Shown here: piece after piece, positions 38,112 through 47,421 of the stretch | Position numbering within the stretch: the first letter of the stretch is position 1 | Layout of the letters: the number at the start of each line of letters is the position of its first letter | Assembly (NCBI RefSeq): GCF_001293645.1 | Contig: NZ_LBMD01000024.1 | Coordinates: forward strand, 1 to 64,000 | Source of the DNA: Bacillus sp. CHD6a | GTDB lineage: Bacteria; Bacillota; Bacilli; Bacillales; Bacillaceae_I | Length of the DNA stretch: 64,000 bases | Reading direction: 5' to 3' | The notes under the pieces: model-generated | What the model was told of the DNA's origin: nothing | What the model saw: only the letters and a program-made list of their open reading frames with translations | The model's database searches: none | Made by a program: the position numbers and the translations under genes

Positions 38112-39992
38112 ATGGGAAAGATTGTCCAGTTAGATGAGAGTTTAGCAAATAAAATAGCTGCTGGCGAAGTAGTTGAACGACCTGCTTCAGTTGTAAAGGA
38201 GTTGGTGGAGAACGCGATTGACGCAAATTCTACCATCATTGAAATTGAACTCGAAGAAGCTGGTCTTTCAAAGATTCGTGTGCTGGACAATGGAGATGGA
38301 ATAGAGCAGGAGGATTGTCTCACGGCATTTCAACGCCATGCAACAAGTAAAATAAAGAATGAAAATGATTTGTTCCGTATCCGGACCCTTGGTTTTAGGG
38401 GAGAGGCACTACCGAGTATTGCCTCCGTTTCTCTCTTTGACATCACCACAAGTACAGGAGAAGGTGCAGGGACTCATTTGAGTTTCAAAGGTGGAGTGTT
38501 GGAAACCCAGGAACTGTCGAGCAGTCGAAAAGGGACCGATATTGTGGTGCAACACTTATTTTTTAATACTCCTGCACGATTAAAGTATATGAAAACGATC
38601 CACACGGAATTAGGCAATATATCTGATATGGTGAATCGGCTTGCATTAGCACATCCTTCTATTTCCTTCCGTCTTAGCCATAATGGCAAAAGGATGCTTG
38701 CTACAAACGGAAATGGTGATAGTCTGCACGTTTTAGCTGCCATCTATGGAATGAATATCGCGAAGAAAATGGTACCTATTCACTTTACTTCCTTGGATTT
38801 TGAAGTAAAAGGGTATATTGCGTTGCCGGAAGTGACAAGAGCATCCAAAAATTATATCTCAACGATTATTAATGGGCGCTATGTGAAGAACTATACAGTG
38901 GTAAGAGCAATTCAAGAAGGTTATCATACACTCCTGCCAATTGGGAGATATCCGATTGTCTACTTAGAAGTACTAATGGATCCACTTTTAGTAGACGTAA
39001 ATGTGCACCCTGCCAAATTAGAAGTAAGACTGAGTAAAGAGGACGAACTGTACAGACTGGTTGCAGATGGGATAAAAGATGCATTCCAGAAGAAACAACT
39101 TATTCCTTCCAACAGCCCAAGAAAGCAGCCAAGTTACACGGAGGAACCAAAACCTACTCAACAAACCTTTACACTTGATGAAAGTTTTCCGCTTGAACGT
39201 CCCGAACCAAAACAGGAACCAACTTTTATCAAGCAAAAAGAAGAAAGTAGAACGTTTCAGGTTGCTGAACCTTCTGTAACATGGGGACAAACCGACAATT
39301 ACGAAGATAGCCAAGAAAATCAGGATGAAACGTATTTGAATGTTTCAATTGACGAGGAAGAGAGAATTGAAAAGCAGCACCAATCTCTCCCTGAGAAAAA
39401 AAGGGAATCTCGTATTCCTACCCTTTATCCTATAGGACAGATGCATGGTACCTATATCGTAGCGCAGAATGAAAATGGGTTATATCTAATCGACCAGCAT
39501 GCAGCACAAGAGCGAATCAACTACGAATATTATTATCAAAAACTTGGCCGGGAAGAAAGAAATTTACAAGAGCTTCTTGTTCCTTTGACCATTGAATGTT
39601 CTTTAGACGAATATTTGTTTCTTGAAGATCATACCGAAGCTTTCGCAGAAGTAGGCATTATGCTGGAACCTTTTGGTCACCAAACTTACATCGTAAGGGC
39701 TCATCCAGTTTGGTTTCCAAAAGGAGAAGAAAGAGAAACAATAGATGAAATGATTAATTTATGTTTAGAAAAGAAGAAGATTAACATCTCGGACTTAAGA
39801 GAAGAAGCGGCAATCATGATGAGCTGCAAGGCAGCCATAAAGGCCAATCATCATCTTAGACAAGATGAGATAACGGCACTTTTAAATACGTTGAGGGAAG
39901 CTGAAAATCCGTTTACATGCCCTCATGGAAGACCAATTCTCATTCATTTTTCATCTTATGAATTGGAAAAAATGTTTAAACGGGTCATGTAA
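38112..39992 (+). CDS. mutL: DNA mismatch repair endonuclease MutL
   Basis: MutL is an ATP-dependent nicking endonuclease in mismatch repair outside the MutH-bearing bacteria. The 626-residue protein has the GHKL ATPase at about 1-330 ([30 protein letters not shown]), a variable Glu/Gln-rich linker (about 335-440), and the C-terminal nuclease with [12 protein letters not shown] near 460, SCKAAIKAN and CPHGRP. The LQELLVPLT segment resembles a beta-clamp motif. Start after AAGGAGG. miaA follows. Confidence 0.97.
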   Translation: MGKIVQLDESLANKIAAGEVVERPASVVKELVENAIDANSTIIEIELEEAGLSKIRVLDNGDGIEQEDCLTAFQRHATSKIKNENDLFRIRTLGFRGEALPSIASVSLFDITTSTGEGAGTHLSFKGGVLETQELSSSRKGTDIVVQHLFFNTPARLKYMKTIHTELGNISDMVNRLALAHPSISFRLSHNGKRMLATNGNGDSLHVLAAIYGMNIAKKMVPIHFTSLDFEVKGYIALPEVTRASKNYISTIINGRYVKNYTVVRAIQEGYHTLLPIGRYPIVYLEVLMDPLLVDVNVHPAKLEVRLSKEDELYRLVADGIKDAFQKKQLIPSNSPRKQPSYTEEPKPTQQTFTLDESFPLERPEPKQEPTFIKQKEESRTFQVAEPSVTWGQTDNYEDSQENQDETYLNVSIDEEERIEKQHQSLPEKKRESRIPTLYPIGQMHGTYIVAQNENGLYLIDQHAAQERINYEYYYQKLGREERNLQELLVPLTIECSLDEYLFLEDHTEAFAEVGIMLEPFGHQTYIVRAHPVWFPKGEERETIDEMINLCLEKKKINISDLREEAAIMMSCKAAIKANHHLRQDEITALLNTLREAENPFTCPHGRPILIHFSSYELEKMFKRVM

Positions 39993-40085
39993 AAATAAGA
40001 ATTTTTTATCAATGAGATTGGACTCTGGTAAAAATGGGTATAATGATATCTTGTGATAAAGAATAATTGAGAGAGTGAGTGAGCG

Positions 40086-41036
40086 GTGGGAGAGAAACAA
40101 AGAGTTATTGTAATCATAGGTCCTACAGCTGTAGGGAAAACAAAAACAAGTGTAGAACTGGCAAAAAGGATCAATGGTGAAATTATCAGCGGAGACTCCA
40201 TGCAAATCTACAAGACAATGGATATTGGAACTGCCAAAATAAAAAAAGAAGAGATGCAGGAAATCCCTCACTATCTCATTGATATTAAAGAACCTCAAGA
40301 AGCGTATTCTGTCGCAGAATTCCAACAAGATGTTCGGAATAAGATTGACGAAATAACTTCAAGAGGTCGAATCCCAATCATTGTCGGTGGAACGGGTCTA
40401 TATATTCAATCTGTCCTATATGACTACCAATTTTCAGAAAGTGGGAAAGATGAGGAAACTCGTCTTCGTTTTGAAAAAAGAAGTCAAGAGATTGGGGTGG
40501 AAAAGTTACATCAAGAGCTTGCTGAAATTGATCCGAAAAGTGCAGCAAATATTCATCCTAATAATGTGAGAAGAGTAATCCGTGCGCTGGAAATATTCCA
40601 TACTACTGGGAAGACCATGTCCGAGTACCAGGATACCCAACAACCTGAACCTTTGTACGACATTGCCTTGATTGGTCTAACCATGGATAGAGAAGTGTTG
40701 TATGAAAGAATCAATCTACGAGTGGACCTGATGATGGAGGAGGGTTTGCTAAGTGAAGTGCAGACTCTTTATGACAAGGGGATTCGCAATTGCCAGTCCA
40801 TTCAAGCAATCGGCTATAAAGAGCTGTACGCATACCTGGATGGAAAAGTAACGTTAGAACAGGCTGTGGATGACTTAAAGCAGAACTCAAGAAGATATGC
40901 TAAAAGACAGCTCACTTGGTTTCGCAATAAAATGGATGTCACTTGGTTTGACATGACAAATGCAGATTTTGAGCAAAAGTTATCACAAATTTTCACGGTT
41001 ATAGCAGGAAAGCTTCGACTTGAGGCGAATAAGTAA
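40086..41036 (+). CDS. miaA: tRNA dimethylallyltransferase
   Basis: MiaA prenylates A37 of tRNAs reading UNN codons, making the substrate for MiaB (31837-33381). The 316-residue protein has the P-loop GPTAVGKTKTS near 10, the SGDSMQIYKTMDIGTAK substrate motif, GGTGLYIQSVLY and the conserved AIGYKELYAYLDG. GTG start near GAGAGAGTGAGTGAG. hfq follows 30 bp later, the common miaA-hfq order. Confidence 0.96.
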   Translation: MGEKQRVIVIIGPTAVGKTKTSVELAKRINGEIISGDSMQIYKTMDIGTAKIKKEEMQEIPHYLIDIKEPQEAYSVAEFQQDVRNKIDEITSRGRIPIIVGGTGLYIQSVLYDYQFSESGKDEETRLRFEKRSQEIGVEKLHQELAEIDPKSAANIHPNNVRRVIRALEIFHTTGKTMSEYQDTQQPEPLYDIALIGLTMDREVLYERINLRVDLMMEEGLLSEVQTLYDKGIRNCQSIQAIGYKELYAYLDGKVTLEQAVDDLKQNSRRYAKRQLTWFRNKMDVTWFDMTNADFEQKLSQIFTVIAGKLRLEANK

Positions 41037-41066
41037 GGAAGATAGAGATAAGAGGAGGAAGAAAAG

Positions 41067-41294
41067 ATGAAGCAATCAATAAATATCCAAGATCAAGTTC
41101 TTAACCAATTAAGAAAAGATGGAACAAGTGTAACGGTATTCTTGCTGAATGGGTTTCAACTTCGCGGATTAATTAAAGGGTTTGATAATTTCACTGTGCT
41201 TTTGGAAACAGAAGGAAAGCAGCAGTTGATTTATAAACATGCCATCTCTACCTTTTCTCCATCAAAGAACGTGCAAATTGAAACAGAAGCGTAA
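41067..41294 (+). CDS. hfq: RNA chaperone Hfq
   Basis: Hfq forms hexameric rings that bind small RNAs and mRNAs. The 75-residue protein has Sm1 ([22 protein letters not shown]) and Sm2 with YKHAISTF. Length is normal for Bacillus. Strong ribosome site AGAGGAGG; cotranscribed with miaA. A terminator follows directly. Confidence 0.97.
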   Translation: MKQSINIQDQVLNQLRKDGTSVTVFLLNGFQLRGLIKGFDNFTVLLETEGKQQLIYKHAISTFSPSKNVQIETEA

Positions 41295-41320
41295 AACCAG
41301 CTAAATGCTGGTTTTTTATT
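41293..41320 (+). terminator. terminator after hfq
   Basis: AAACCAGC and GCTGGTTT flank TAAAT with TTTTATTTTG after. Confidence 0.88.
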
Positions 41321-41447
41321 TTGAATAAAAGAAACATATAGCTCACTAATTATCATATATTTAGTTAGTAAATGGAGAAATTCTCTCCATTTGTTTTATT
41401 GAGGAAATAATACGCTCGAAAAGGGGTAATTATTTCTCGGGAAAGCG

Positions 41448-41455
41448 CATAATAT
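41448..41455 (+). promoter_or_regulatory. possible sigma-E -10 element upstream of spoVK
   Basis: CATAATAT resembles the sigma-E -10 CATACANT, and ATTATT about 14 bp upstream could be its -35 part. spoVK is a mother-cell gene in B. subtilis. Confidence 0.35.
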
Positions 41456-41553
41456 GACAAGTTTGTCAATAGTTTGATGAAAATATATGAAAATTGTTGA
41501 AAGAAATCGAAAAAGAGTAAATCTACTGAGAAAATGGTAAAGGATCTTATGAA

Positions 41554-42534
41554 TTGCATCAGGATATGTCGGATTTTGGCGTGGAAATGAGGTGGACATT
41601 CTTGGATCAACCTATAAAAAATCAAAATGGGAAAATAAATATTGTCTTAAATGGGCAAAAAAAGCCGCTGAGAGTCACCCATGTACAAACACTTGAGGAG
41701 CCGCTTACTCCTACCAACCATGCAATTTTGCAGGAAATAGAACGGGAAATGGGGGAATTAGTAGGGTTACAGGAAATGAAAAAAGTGGTCAAGGAAATCT
41801 ATGCATGGATATATGTGAACAAAAAGCGGGAAGAAGTAGGATTGAAAACAGAGAGGCAAGTGCTTCATATGATGTTCAAAGGTAATCCTGGTACGGGTAA
41901 GACGACTGTTGCGAGGTTGATTGGAAAGTTGTTTTGTGACATGAATGTACTCTCAAAAGGGCACCTGATTGAGGCGGAGAGGGCAGATCTTGTCGGGGAA
42001 TACATTGGTCATACAGCCCAAAAGACAAGGGACCTTGTGAAAAAAGCGTTAGGTGGCATCTTGTTTGTAGATGAAGCCTATTCGCTTGCGAGGGGTGGAG
42101 AAAAAGATTTCGGAAAGGAAGCAATTGATACCCTTGTAAAGCACATGGAAGACAAACAACATGAATTTATCTTAATACTTGCAGGCTATCAGCGTGAGAT
42201 GGAAGAGTTTTTACGGACAAATCCCGGTCTAATTTCCCGCTTTCCAATAATTGTTGATTTTCCCGATTATTCCGTAGAAGAATTAATGGAGATTTGTCAT
42301 CGAATGCTTAAAGAACGAGAGTATATCATGAGCAAAGAGGCAGAGTGGAAAATGCGCGAGCATCTTAATCAGATGAAAAGTGTATTGTTGCCTTCTGCTT
42401 TCAGCAATGGACGCTATATACGAAATGTCTTGGAAAAATCTATTAGGACGCAAGCTATGCGTCTTCTCTTGTACGATAGCTTTCATAAGAACGAATTAAT
42501 GACGATTGAAGCAAAGGATCTTTTGTTAAAATAA
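41554..42534 (+). CDS. spoVK: stage V sporulation protein K (AAA ATPase)
   Basis: SpoVK is a CbxX/CfqX-type AAA+ ATPase of the mother cell needed for spore maturation. The 326-residue protein has Walker A FKGNPGTGKTTVARL near 109, Walker B GGILFVDEAYSLARGG near 169, and a C-terminal lid. The TTG at 41554 has AAGGAT 8 bp upstream; ATG at 41566 or 41587 are alternatives that would shorten a poorly conserved N-terminus. A bidirectional terminator separates it from the convergent gene. Confidence 0.93.
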   Translation: MHQDMSDFGVEMRWTFLDQPIKNQNGKINIVLNGQKKPLRVTHVQTLEEPLTPTNHAILQEIEREMGELVGLQEMKKVVKEIYAWIYVNKKREEVGLKTERQVLHMMFKGNPGTGKTTVARLIGKLFCDMNVLSKGHLIEAERADLVGEYIGHTAQKTRDLVKKALGGILFVDEAYSLARGGEKDFGKEAIDTLVKHMEDKQHEFILILAGYQREMEEFLRTNPGLISRFPIIVDFPDYSVEELMEICHRMLKEREYIMSKEAEWKMREHLNQMKSVLLPSAFSNGRYIRNVLEKSIRTQAMRLLLYDSFHKNELMTIEAKDLLLK

Positions 42535-42536
42535 GT

Positions 42537-42566
42537 AAAAATAGCAGCCAAGCGGCTGCTATTTTC
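42537..42566. terminator. bidirectional terminator between spoVK and the desaturase gene
   Basis: AAAATAGCAGCC and GGCTGCTATTTT form a near-perfect stem with A- and T-rich flanks on both sides. Confidence 0.88.
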
Positions 42567-42569
42567 ATG

Positions 42570-44075
42570 TTATCCAATACTTTTATTCACTTGTTCCAAA
42601 TCGTCGTTTATAGCATCAGCTGTTAATTGTCCCGATAAAGTCACCATTGGTACTCCGCCTCCTGGGTGAGTAGACCCGCCAGTGAAGTATAGGTTATCAA
42701 GCAGCTTACTTCTGCAAGGTATCTTAAAGCCGCCATTCTTTTTGCGATCTGTCACTACCCCGTAAATTGACCCTCCATTTGCTCCATAGAGGTTCATTAA
42801 ATCGTTAGGAGTAAAGCTGTATTCGAACTCAATAGATGAGGTTAAGCCATCTAACCCCATTCTTTCTAGTTTAGTAAGTACTTTTTCGCGATAAATATCC
42901 TTATATTCATCCCATGTCTCGCCTTCTTTTAATGGAGGAACGTGGGTAAGCACAAATAGGTTTTCTTTCCCTTGTGGTGCTTGGCTTGGATCCGATTTAG
43001 ACGAAACCCCAATATAGATAGTAGGATCAAGTGCAGGTTTGCCTTCATTGAAGATTGTGTGGAACTCGAGTTCAGGGTCTTCTGAGAAGAAGAAATTATG
43101 ATGGGCCAATTCGTCATATTTTCTGTTCACCCCTAGTAGTAAAACCAGGCCGGAAACGGTTGGGGAAAACTTTTCTAAATCTGCAACAGCTTTATTGGCC
43201 ATGGGAACATCTTTTAACAAGGTTTTATAGGTCGGAATAGCCTCAAGGTTGGAAACAATGAGATCAGCAAGAATTTCTTCCCCGTTTTCTAAGGTTATGC
43301 CGGTGGCTTTTTTTCCATCTGTTGTAATTTTACGAACCGAAGTATTTAAACTGTACGGTACACCCATCTCATCCAATAGGCTCTTCATCGCTTCTGCAAT
43401 CTTGTACATGCCACCTTTTACATAATAAATGCCTAATCCTAGCTGAACATGTGTTAATTGTGACAAGACAGCAGGAGCATGGTATGGAGAAGAACCTATA
43501 TACATAATCATGAAGTTAAAAAGCTGTTGAAGGTGTTTATCTTCAAAATACTTTTTTGTGATCTGATCCATCGATTTCATAGGGTCCATTCCAATGAGTT
43601 CTTTCAGATTATGCAAAGCACGAAGTTCACCTAAACCTGAAAGGCTCTTCTTGTAAAAACTCTTCATGCTGTATTCATACATTTTGCTGCAATAATTCAA
43701 AAACTCAAAAAATCCGTTTGCGTCTTTGGATGAGTATTCTCTAATTTGCTCCAACATTTTAGGGAGATCGCTTGTTACATCTATTTTTGTACCGTCTTCA
43801 AAGAAGGTTCTCCATTGAGGCTCCACTCTTTCAATGGTAATATAATCATGTAAATTTCTTTTTGCGCTTGCAAACAATTGTTCCAGCACCCAAGGCATCG
43901 TCAGGATGGAGGGACCGGTATCAAAAGTAAATCCCTTACCGGAACGTATGTTTAACTTACCTCCAAGACGCTCTCCTTTTTCAATAACATGTACATCGTA
44001 ACCGTCGGCGGATAGTCGGATAGCGGCTGATAGACCTCCAAGACCGCCACCAATTACTACTACTTTTTTCCTCAT
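42570..44075 (-). CDS. phytoene desaturase-family carotenoid enzyme (CrtN/CrtP-like)
   Basis: The 501-residue FAD enzyme belongs to the CrtI/CrtN family that desaturates or oxidises C30/C40 carotenoid precursors. The N-terminal dinucleotide fold is VVVIGGGLGGLSAAIRL, followed by IEKGERLGGKL and FDTGPSILTMP. The C-terminal family signature LYFTGGSTHPGGGVPMV is complete. AAGGAGGAA lies 7 bp before the ATG. It is divergent from a CrtQ-like glycosyltransferase, so a glycosylated C30 carotenoid is likely. CrtN (desaturase) and CrtP (terminal oxidase) cannot be separated here. No crtM is in the window. Confidence 0.85.
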   Translation of the reverse strand: MRKKVVVIGGGLGGLSAAIRLSADGYDVHVIEKGERLGGKLNIRSGKGFTFDTGPSILTMPWVLEQLFASAKRNLHDYITIERVEPQWRTFFEDGTKIDVTSDLPKMLEQIREYSSKDANGFFEFLNYCSKMYEYSMKSFYKKSLSGLGELRALHNLKELIGMDPMKSMDQITKKYFEDKHLQQLFNFMIMYIGSSPYHAPAVLSQLTHVQLGLGIYYVKGGMYKIAEAMKSLLDEMGVPYSLNTSVRKITTDGKKATGITLENGEEILADLIVSNLEAIPTYKTLLKDVPMANKAVADLEKFSPTVSGLVLLLGVNRKYDELAHHNFFFSEDPELEFHTIFNEGKPALDPTIYIGVSSKSDPSQAPQGKENLFVLTHVPPLKEGETWDEYKDIYREKVLTKLERMGLDGLTSSIEFEYSFTPNDLMNLYGANGGSIYGVVTDRKKNGGFKIPCRSKLLDNLYFTGGSTHPGGGVPMVTLSGQLTADAINDDLEQVNKSIG

Positions 44076-44107
44076 TCTTATTCCTCCTTATGAAAACTAA
44101 TAAGTTT

Positions 44108-44126
44108 GACTAGACTGACTAGTAGT
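44108..44126. promoter_or_regulatory. possible operator between divergent carotenoid genes
   Basis: The 140-bp gap holds GACTAG-ACT-GACTAG as a direct repeat overlapping ACTAG-ACTGA-CTAGT as an inverted repeat, of the sort bound by TetR-family repressors. No regulator gene is adjacent. Confidence 0.3.
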
Positions 44127-44215
44127 TAGAAGTAAAATTTAAGTGTATATAACTTTTCATTTTACCCTTTTTTTCTATTTTCAAACAAAAATAGATGTAT
44201 TTGGAGGAGTTTATC

Positions 44216-45289
44216 ATGACAGCTTTACTATTAATTATGACATTATTACTAGGGAGAGTACTGTTTTTTCATATTCCGAGCTTATTGTTTACACGTGAGA
44301 AAGCTCCTTTACTGAATAAGGTATCTATTATAATCCCTGCTAGAAATGAAGAAGGAAATCTTCCCGAATTACTAGGGTCTTTGCAGAGATATCTCGGAAA
44401 GGTAAAAGACATTATCGTGGTGGATGACCATTCTACCGACCAAACGGTTAAACTGGCGCGGTCTTATGGCGCACGTGTTGTGAAATTAGAGGACCTTCCT
44501 GCTGGATGGTTTGGGAAATCCTTTGGGTGTTGGAACGGGGCTTTACGTGCAACGGGAGAAATATTGCTATTTATAGATGCCGATACGATTATCTCTGAAA
44601 ATGGCATAGAGAACATGCTTTCCGCCTACAAGGGAAAAGGCGAAGTGCTTTCGATTCATCCTTACCACCACATTAAAGAAAAATACGAAAGCTTATCGTC
44701 TTTTTTCCACTTGGTGGTTATGGGATCTCTTGGTGCCTTTCATATCTTGCAAAAATCGCTGCCGGTAAGGGGGGCGTTCGGTCCGTGTCTGCTGATTCAT
44801 CGCGAAGATTATTTTAAGTACGGTGGTCATCAGGCGATTCAGGGGGAATTAATGGAGAACATGGCATTTGGTTTTCTGGTGCAAAAGCATGGGGGAAAAG
44901 TTACATGCTACAGCGGATTAGGAGCAATCGAAATGAGGATGTACCCAGAAGGTTTTGTTTCCATGTGTAACGGCTGGAGCAAAAGCTTTGCGACAGGGGC
45001 ATCAAAAACAAGTATTTGGTATTTAATGTTGGTTTGCGTATGGCTTGGAGGTTTGATGACATTTCTCACAAGCTATCAAACCCTTCCTTTAGAACTATAT
45101 GTGACTGGATATATGCTAATCGCATTGCATCTAAAGAGAACGCTTGCCATTGTCGGAAACTTTGGATGGGGAACTGCATTATTATTTCCCATTCATTTAG
45201 TATTCTTTTTTATCTTGTTTGGCTACTCTTGTGTGCAAACCTTTTTCAAAAGGAATGTTACTTGGAAAGGACGGAAAATTGACCTGTAG
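44216..45289 (+). CDS. family 2 glycosyltransferase (CrtQ-like)
   Basis: The 357-residue membrane protein has an N-terminal membrane segment, a GT2 domain (about 25-250; IIIPARNEEGNLPELL, IVVDDHSTDQT, LLFIDADT) and about three C-terminal membrane helices (about 265-345). It resembles 4,4'-diaponeurosporenoate glycosyltransferase CrtQ. The ATG at 44216 follows GGAGGAG; an ATG 21 bp upstream lies before that site. Pairing with the divergent desaturase supports a carotenoid role; a lipid glycosyltransferase is the alternative. Confidence 0.8.
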   Translation: MTALLLIMTLLLGRVLFFHIPSLLFTREKAPLLNKVSIIIPARNEEGNLPELLGSLQRYLGKVKDIIVVDDHSTDQTVKLARSYGARVVKLEDLPAGWFGKSFGCWNGALRATGEILLFIDADTIISENGIENMLSAYKGKGEVLSIHPYHHIKEKYESLSSFFHLVVMGSLGAFHILQKSLPVRGAFGPCLLIHREDYFKYGGHQAIQGELMENMAFGFLVQKHGGKVTCYSGLGAIEMRMYPEGFVSMCNGWSKSFATGASKTSIWYLMLVCVWLGGLMTFLTSYQTLPLELYVTGYMLIALHLKRTLAIVGNFGWGTALLFPIHLVFFFILFGYSCVQTFFKRNVTWKGRKIDL

Positions 45290-45302
45290 AATTGGCGAAA
45301 AA

Positions 45303-45331
45303 AAACAGGAGGCCGTTTCACCTCCTGTAAA
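45303..45331. terminator. bidirectional terminator between glycosyltransferase and TRIC genes
   Basis: AACAGGAGG and CCTCCTGT flank CCGTTTCA, with A-rich sequence before and AA after. Confidence 0.75.
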
Positions 45332-45356
45332 CATTCATGTAAAATGCACCGGAAAT

Positions 45357-45965
45357 TTAAGCAGCACGCTGTAAACTTCGGTTAGGCAACCTCCATTTGT
45401 ACGTGTAGGATAAAACACGTAAAGAAACGATCCCTACAAATAGGATATAAAGTTGCACAGGGGAGCTTGCTATTCCAAAACCGATGATTAAGCCGGCAAG
45501 TATAGCCCAAGCGGCATATATTTCCGCTCTTAATACCAGCGGCCTTCTACCTGCCAGCAGATCACGAATGATACCGCCGCCGCTACCCGTCAATACTGCT
45601 GCAACCACGACTGCGCTGATGGGATGATCCATGCCTGTAGCAAACAATGCCCCTTGAATGGCAAAGGCGGCTAGGCCGATTGCATCAAAGAAATTGCCCC
45701 ACTTCCTCCAATGTTTTAATAAATTGTTTGGAAACAGGAAGACTGTAGTCATCGCGACCAGAGCAACTTGAAACAGCATTCCTTGCTCCCAAAGTGCCGA
45801 GACAGGAACACCGATGAGAAGGTTTCGCACGGCTCCGCCCCCAAATGCTGTCACGATTCCTAATATATAAACGCCGAGTATATCATACTCTTCTTCCATC
45901 GCTACAATCGCTCCGCTTATTGCAAATGCGATAGTCCCGATGATGCTGAAAACTTCCCAAGTCAT
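45357..45965 (-). CDS. TRIC-family cation channel (YvgT/UPF0126 type)
   Basis: The 202-residue protein has about seven membrane helices arranged as two similar halves, each with a glycine-rich bend: GGGAVRNLLIG near 43 and GSGGGIIRDLLAGRRP near 127. This is the trimeric intracellular cation channel fold, whose prokaryotic members conduct monovalent cations. GGAGTGA lies 7 bp upstream. It stands alone between convergent and divergent neighbours; physiological role unknown. Confidence 0.88.
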   Translation of the reverse strand: MTWEVFSIIGTIAFAISGAIVAMEEEYDILGVYILGIVTAFGGGAVRNLLIGVPVSALWEQGMLFQVALVAMTTVFLFPNNLLKHWRKWGNFFDAIGLAAFAIQGALFATGMDHPISAVVVAAVLTGSGGGIIRDLLAGRRPLVLRAEIYAAWAILAGLIIGFGIASSPVQLYILFVGIVSLRVLSYTYKWRLPNRSLQRAA

Positions 45966-46140
45966 GCGATCACTCCACTAAAAATATACAATATCTATAA
46001 AGCCTTCCTGATTTTATATAGAAAACCGCCAGAATGCAATAGTTTTAAAGGATTTAATAGAGAAAAAAAGCATATTTTGATATGATTAAGGAACTTGTTT
46101 AATCATCATTTATCATATTTTAGAAAAAGGGGTTACGCAT

Positions 46141-47409
46141 TTGAACGAAACGCAAAAGAAAGACAAGGAAAGGGTTATATTAGTAGGCTGTCAACTGCCA
46201 AAAGATGATGATCAAACTTTCTTTTATTCCATGGAAGAATTATCATCCTTGACCAAAACAGCAAACGGAGAAGTTCTAGTTTCTTTAACACAAAAAAGAG
46301 ACCGGGTTCATCCTGCTACATACATAGGAAAAGGGAAACTAGAGGAGCTAGTCCAACTGGAAGAAGAGCTGGAACCTGAAATCATTATCTTTAATGGAGA
46401 ACTGGCACCAAGTCAAAACAGAAACCTTTCTAAAATGTTAAATGCCAGAATCATTGACCGAACTCAGTTAATCTTGGATATTTTTGCTCAGCGTGCTAAA
46501 TCAAAAGAAGGTAAACTCCAAGTAGAGTTAGCTCAGCTTCAATACCTTTTACCCCGCCTTGGTGGAAAGGGTGTAGAACTGTCTCGTCTTGGAGGCGGTA
46601 TAGGAACAAGAGGCCCGGGTGAAACGAAATTAGAATCTGATCGCAGACATATTAATAGAAGAATTGTGGATATCAAAACACAGCTAACATCAATTGTCAG
46701 TCACCGTGAAAGATATCGTGAGCGCAGAAAAAGAAATCAAGCATTTCAACTCTCCTTGGTCGGTTATACGAATGCGGGCAAATCAACCATCTTTAACCGC
46801 CTGACCGAAGCAGGTACCTTTGAGGAAAACCTATTGTTTGCAACGCTAGATCCGACAACAAGAAAGGTCATGATGCCATCTGGTTTCAACGCTCTTCTGA
46901 CTGACACTGTTGGATTTATCCAGGACCTACCGACCTCACTTGTAGCAGCATTTCGTTCGACACTGGAAGAAGTGACAGAAGCGGATTTGATTTTACATGT
47001 GGTCGATAGTTCAAGTCCTGATCACGTCAACCATGAAAAAACGGTAGACAAATTACTGAAAGAACTTGGAGTGGAAGGTGTTCCGGTTTTAACTGTTTAT
47101 AATAAGAAAGATCAAACCACAGAAGGATTTACTCCTGCTTATAACGAAGAAATCTTGCATATAAGTGCTTTAGACGCTCAAGACATCGCCTTATTGACGC
47201 AAAAGATAGAATCCCTCATCAAAAATCAGATGGACACCTATCAGATCATTGTGCCGTCTTCAGAAGGAAAACTAATTGCACAATTAAAACAAGAAACGGT
47301 CCTTACTAAAATGGAGTTCACAGAAGACACAGAAAGCTATGACTTACAAGGATACTATTTTGATAACTCAAAATTGGCTTCTGTTATTCAGCAAAGAATG
47401 AAGAAATAG
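46141..47409 (+). CDS. hflX: GTPase HflX
   Basis: HflX is a ribosome-binding GTPase that splits or rescues stalled ribosomes. The 422-residue protein has the N-terminal ATP-binding-like domain (about 1-130), a coiled linker with LGGGIGTRGPGETKLE, and the G domain: G1 GYTNAGKST near 207, G3 DTVGFIQDLP, G4 NKKD. TTG start after AAAGGGG. ynbB follows 12 bp later, as in B. subtilis (YnbA-YnbB). Confidence 0.95.
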   Translation: MNETQKKDKERVILVGCQLPKDDDQTFFYSMEELSSLTKTANGEVLVSLTQKRDRVHPATYIGKGKLEELVQLEEELEPEIIIFNGELAPSQNRNLSKMLNARIIDRTQLILDIFAQRAKSKEGKLQVELAQLQYLLPRLGGKGVELSRLGGGIGTRGPGETKLESDRRHINRRIVDIKTQLTSIVSHRERYRERRKRNQAFQLSLVGYTNAGKSTIFNRLTEAGTFEENLLFATLDPTTRKVMMPSGFNALLTDTVGFIQDLPTSLVAAFRSTLEEVTEADLILHVVDSSSPDHVNHEKTVDKLLKELGVEGVPVLTVYNKKDQTTEGFTPAYNEEILHISALDAQDIALLTQKIESLIKNQMDTYQIIVPSSEGKLIAQLKQETVLTKMEFTEDTESYDLQGYYFDNSKLASVIQQRMKK

Positions 47410-47421
47410 AGGAGATTTATT

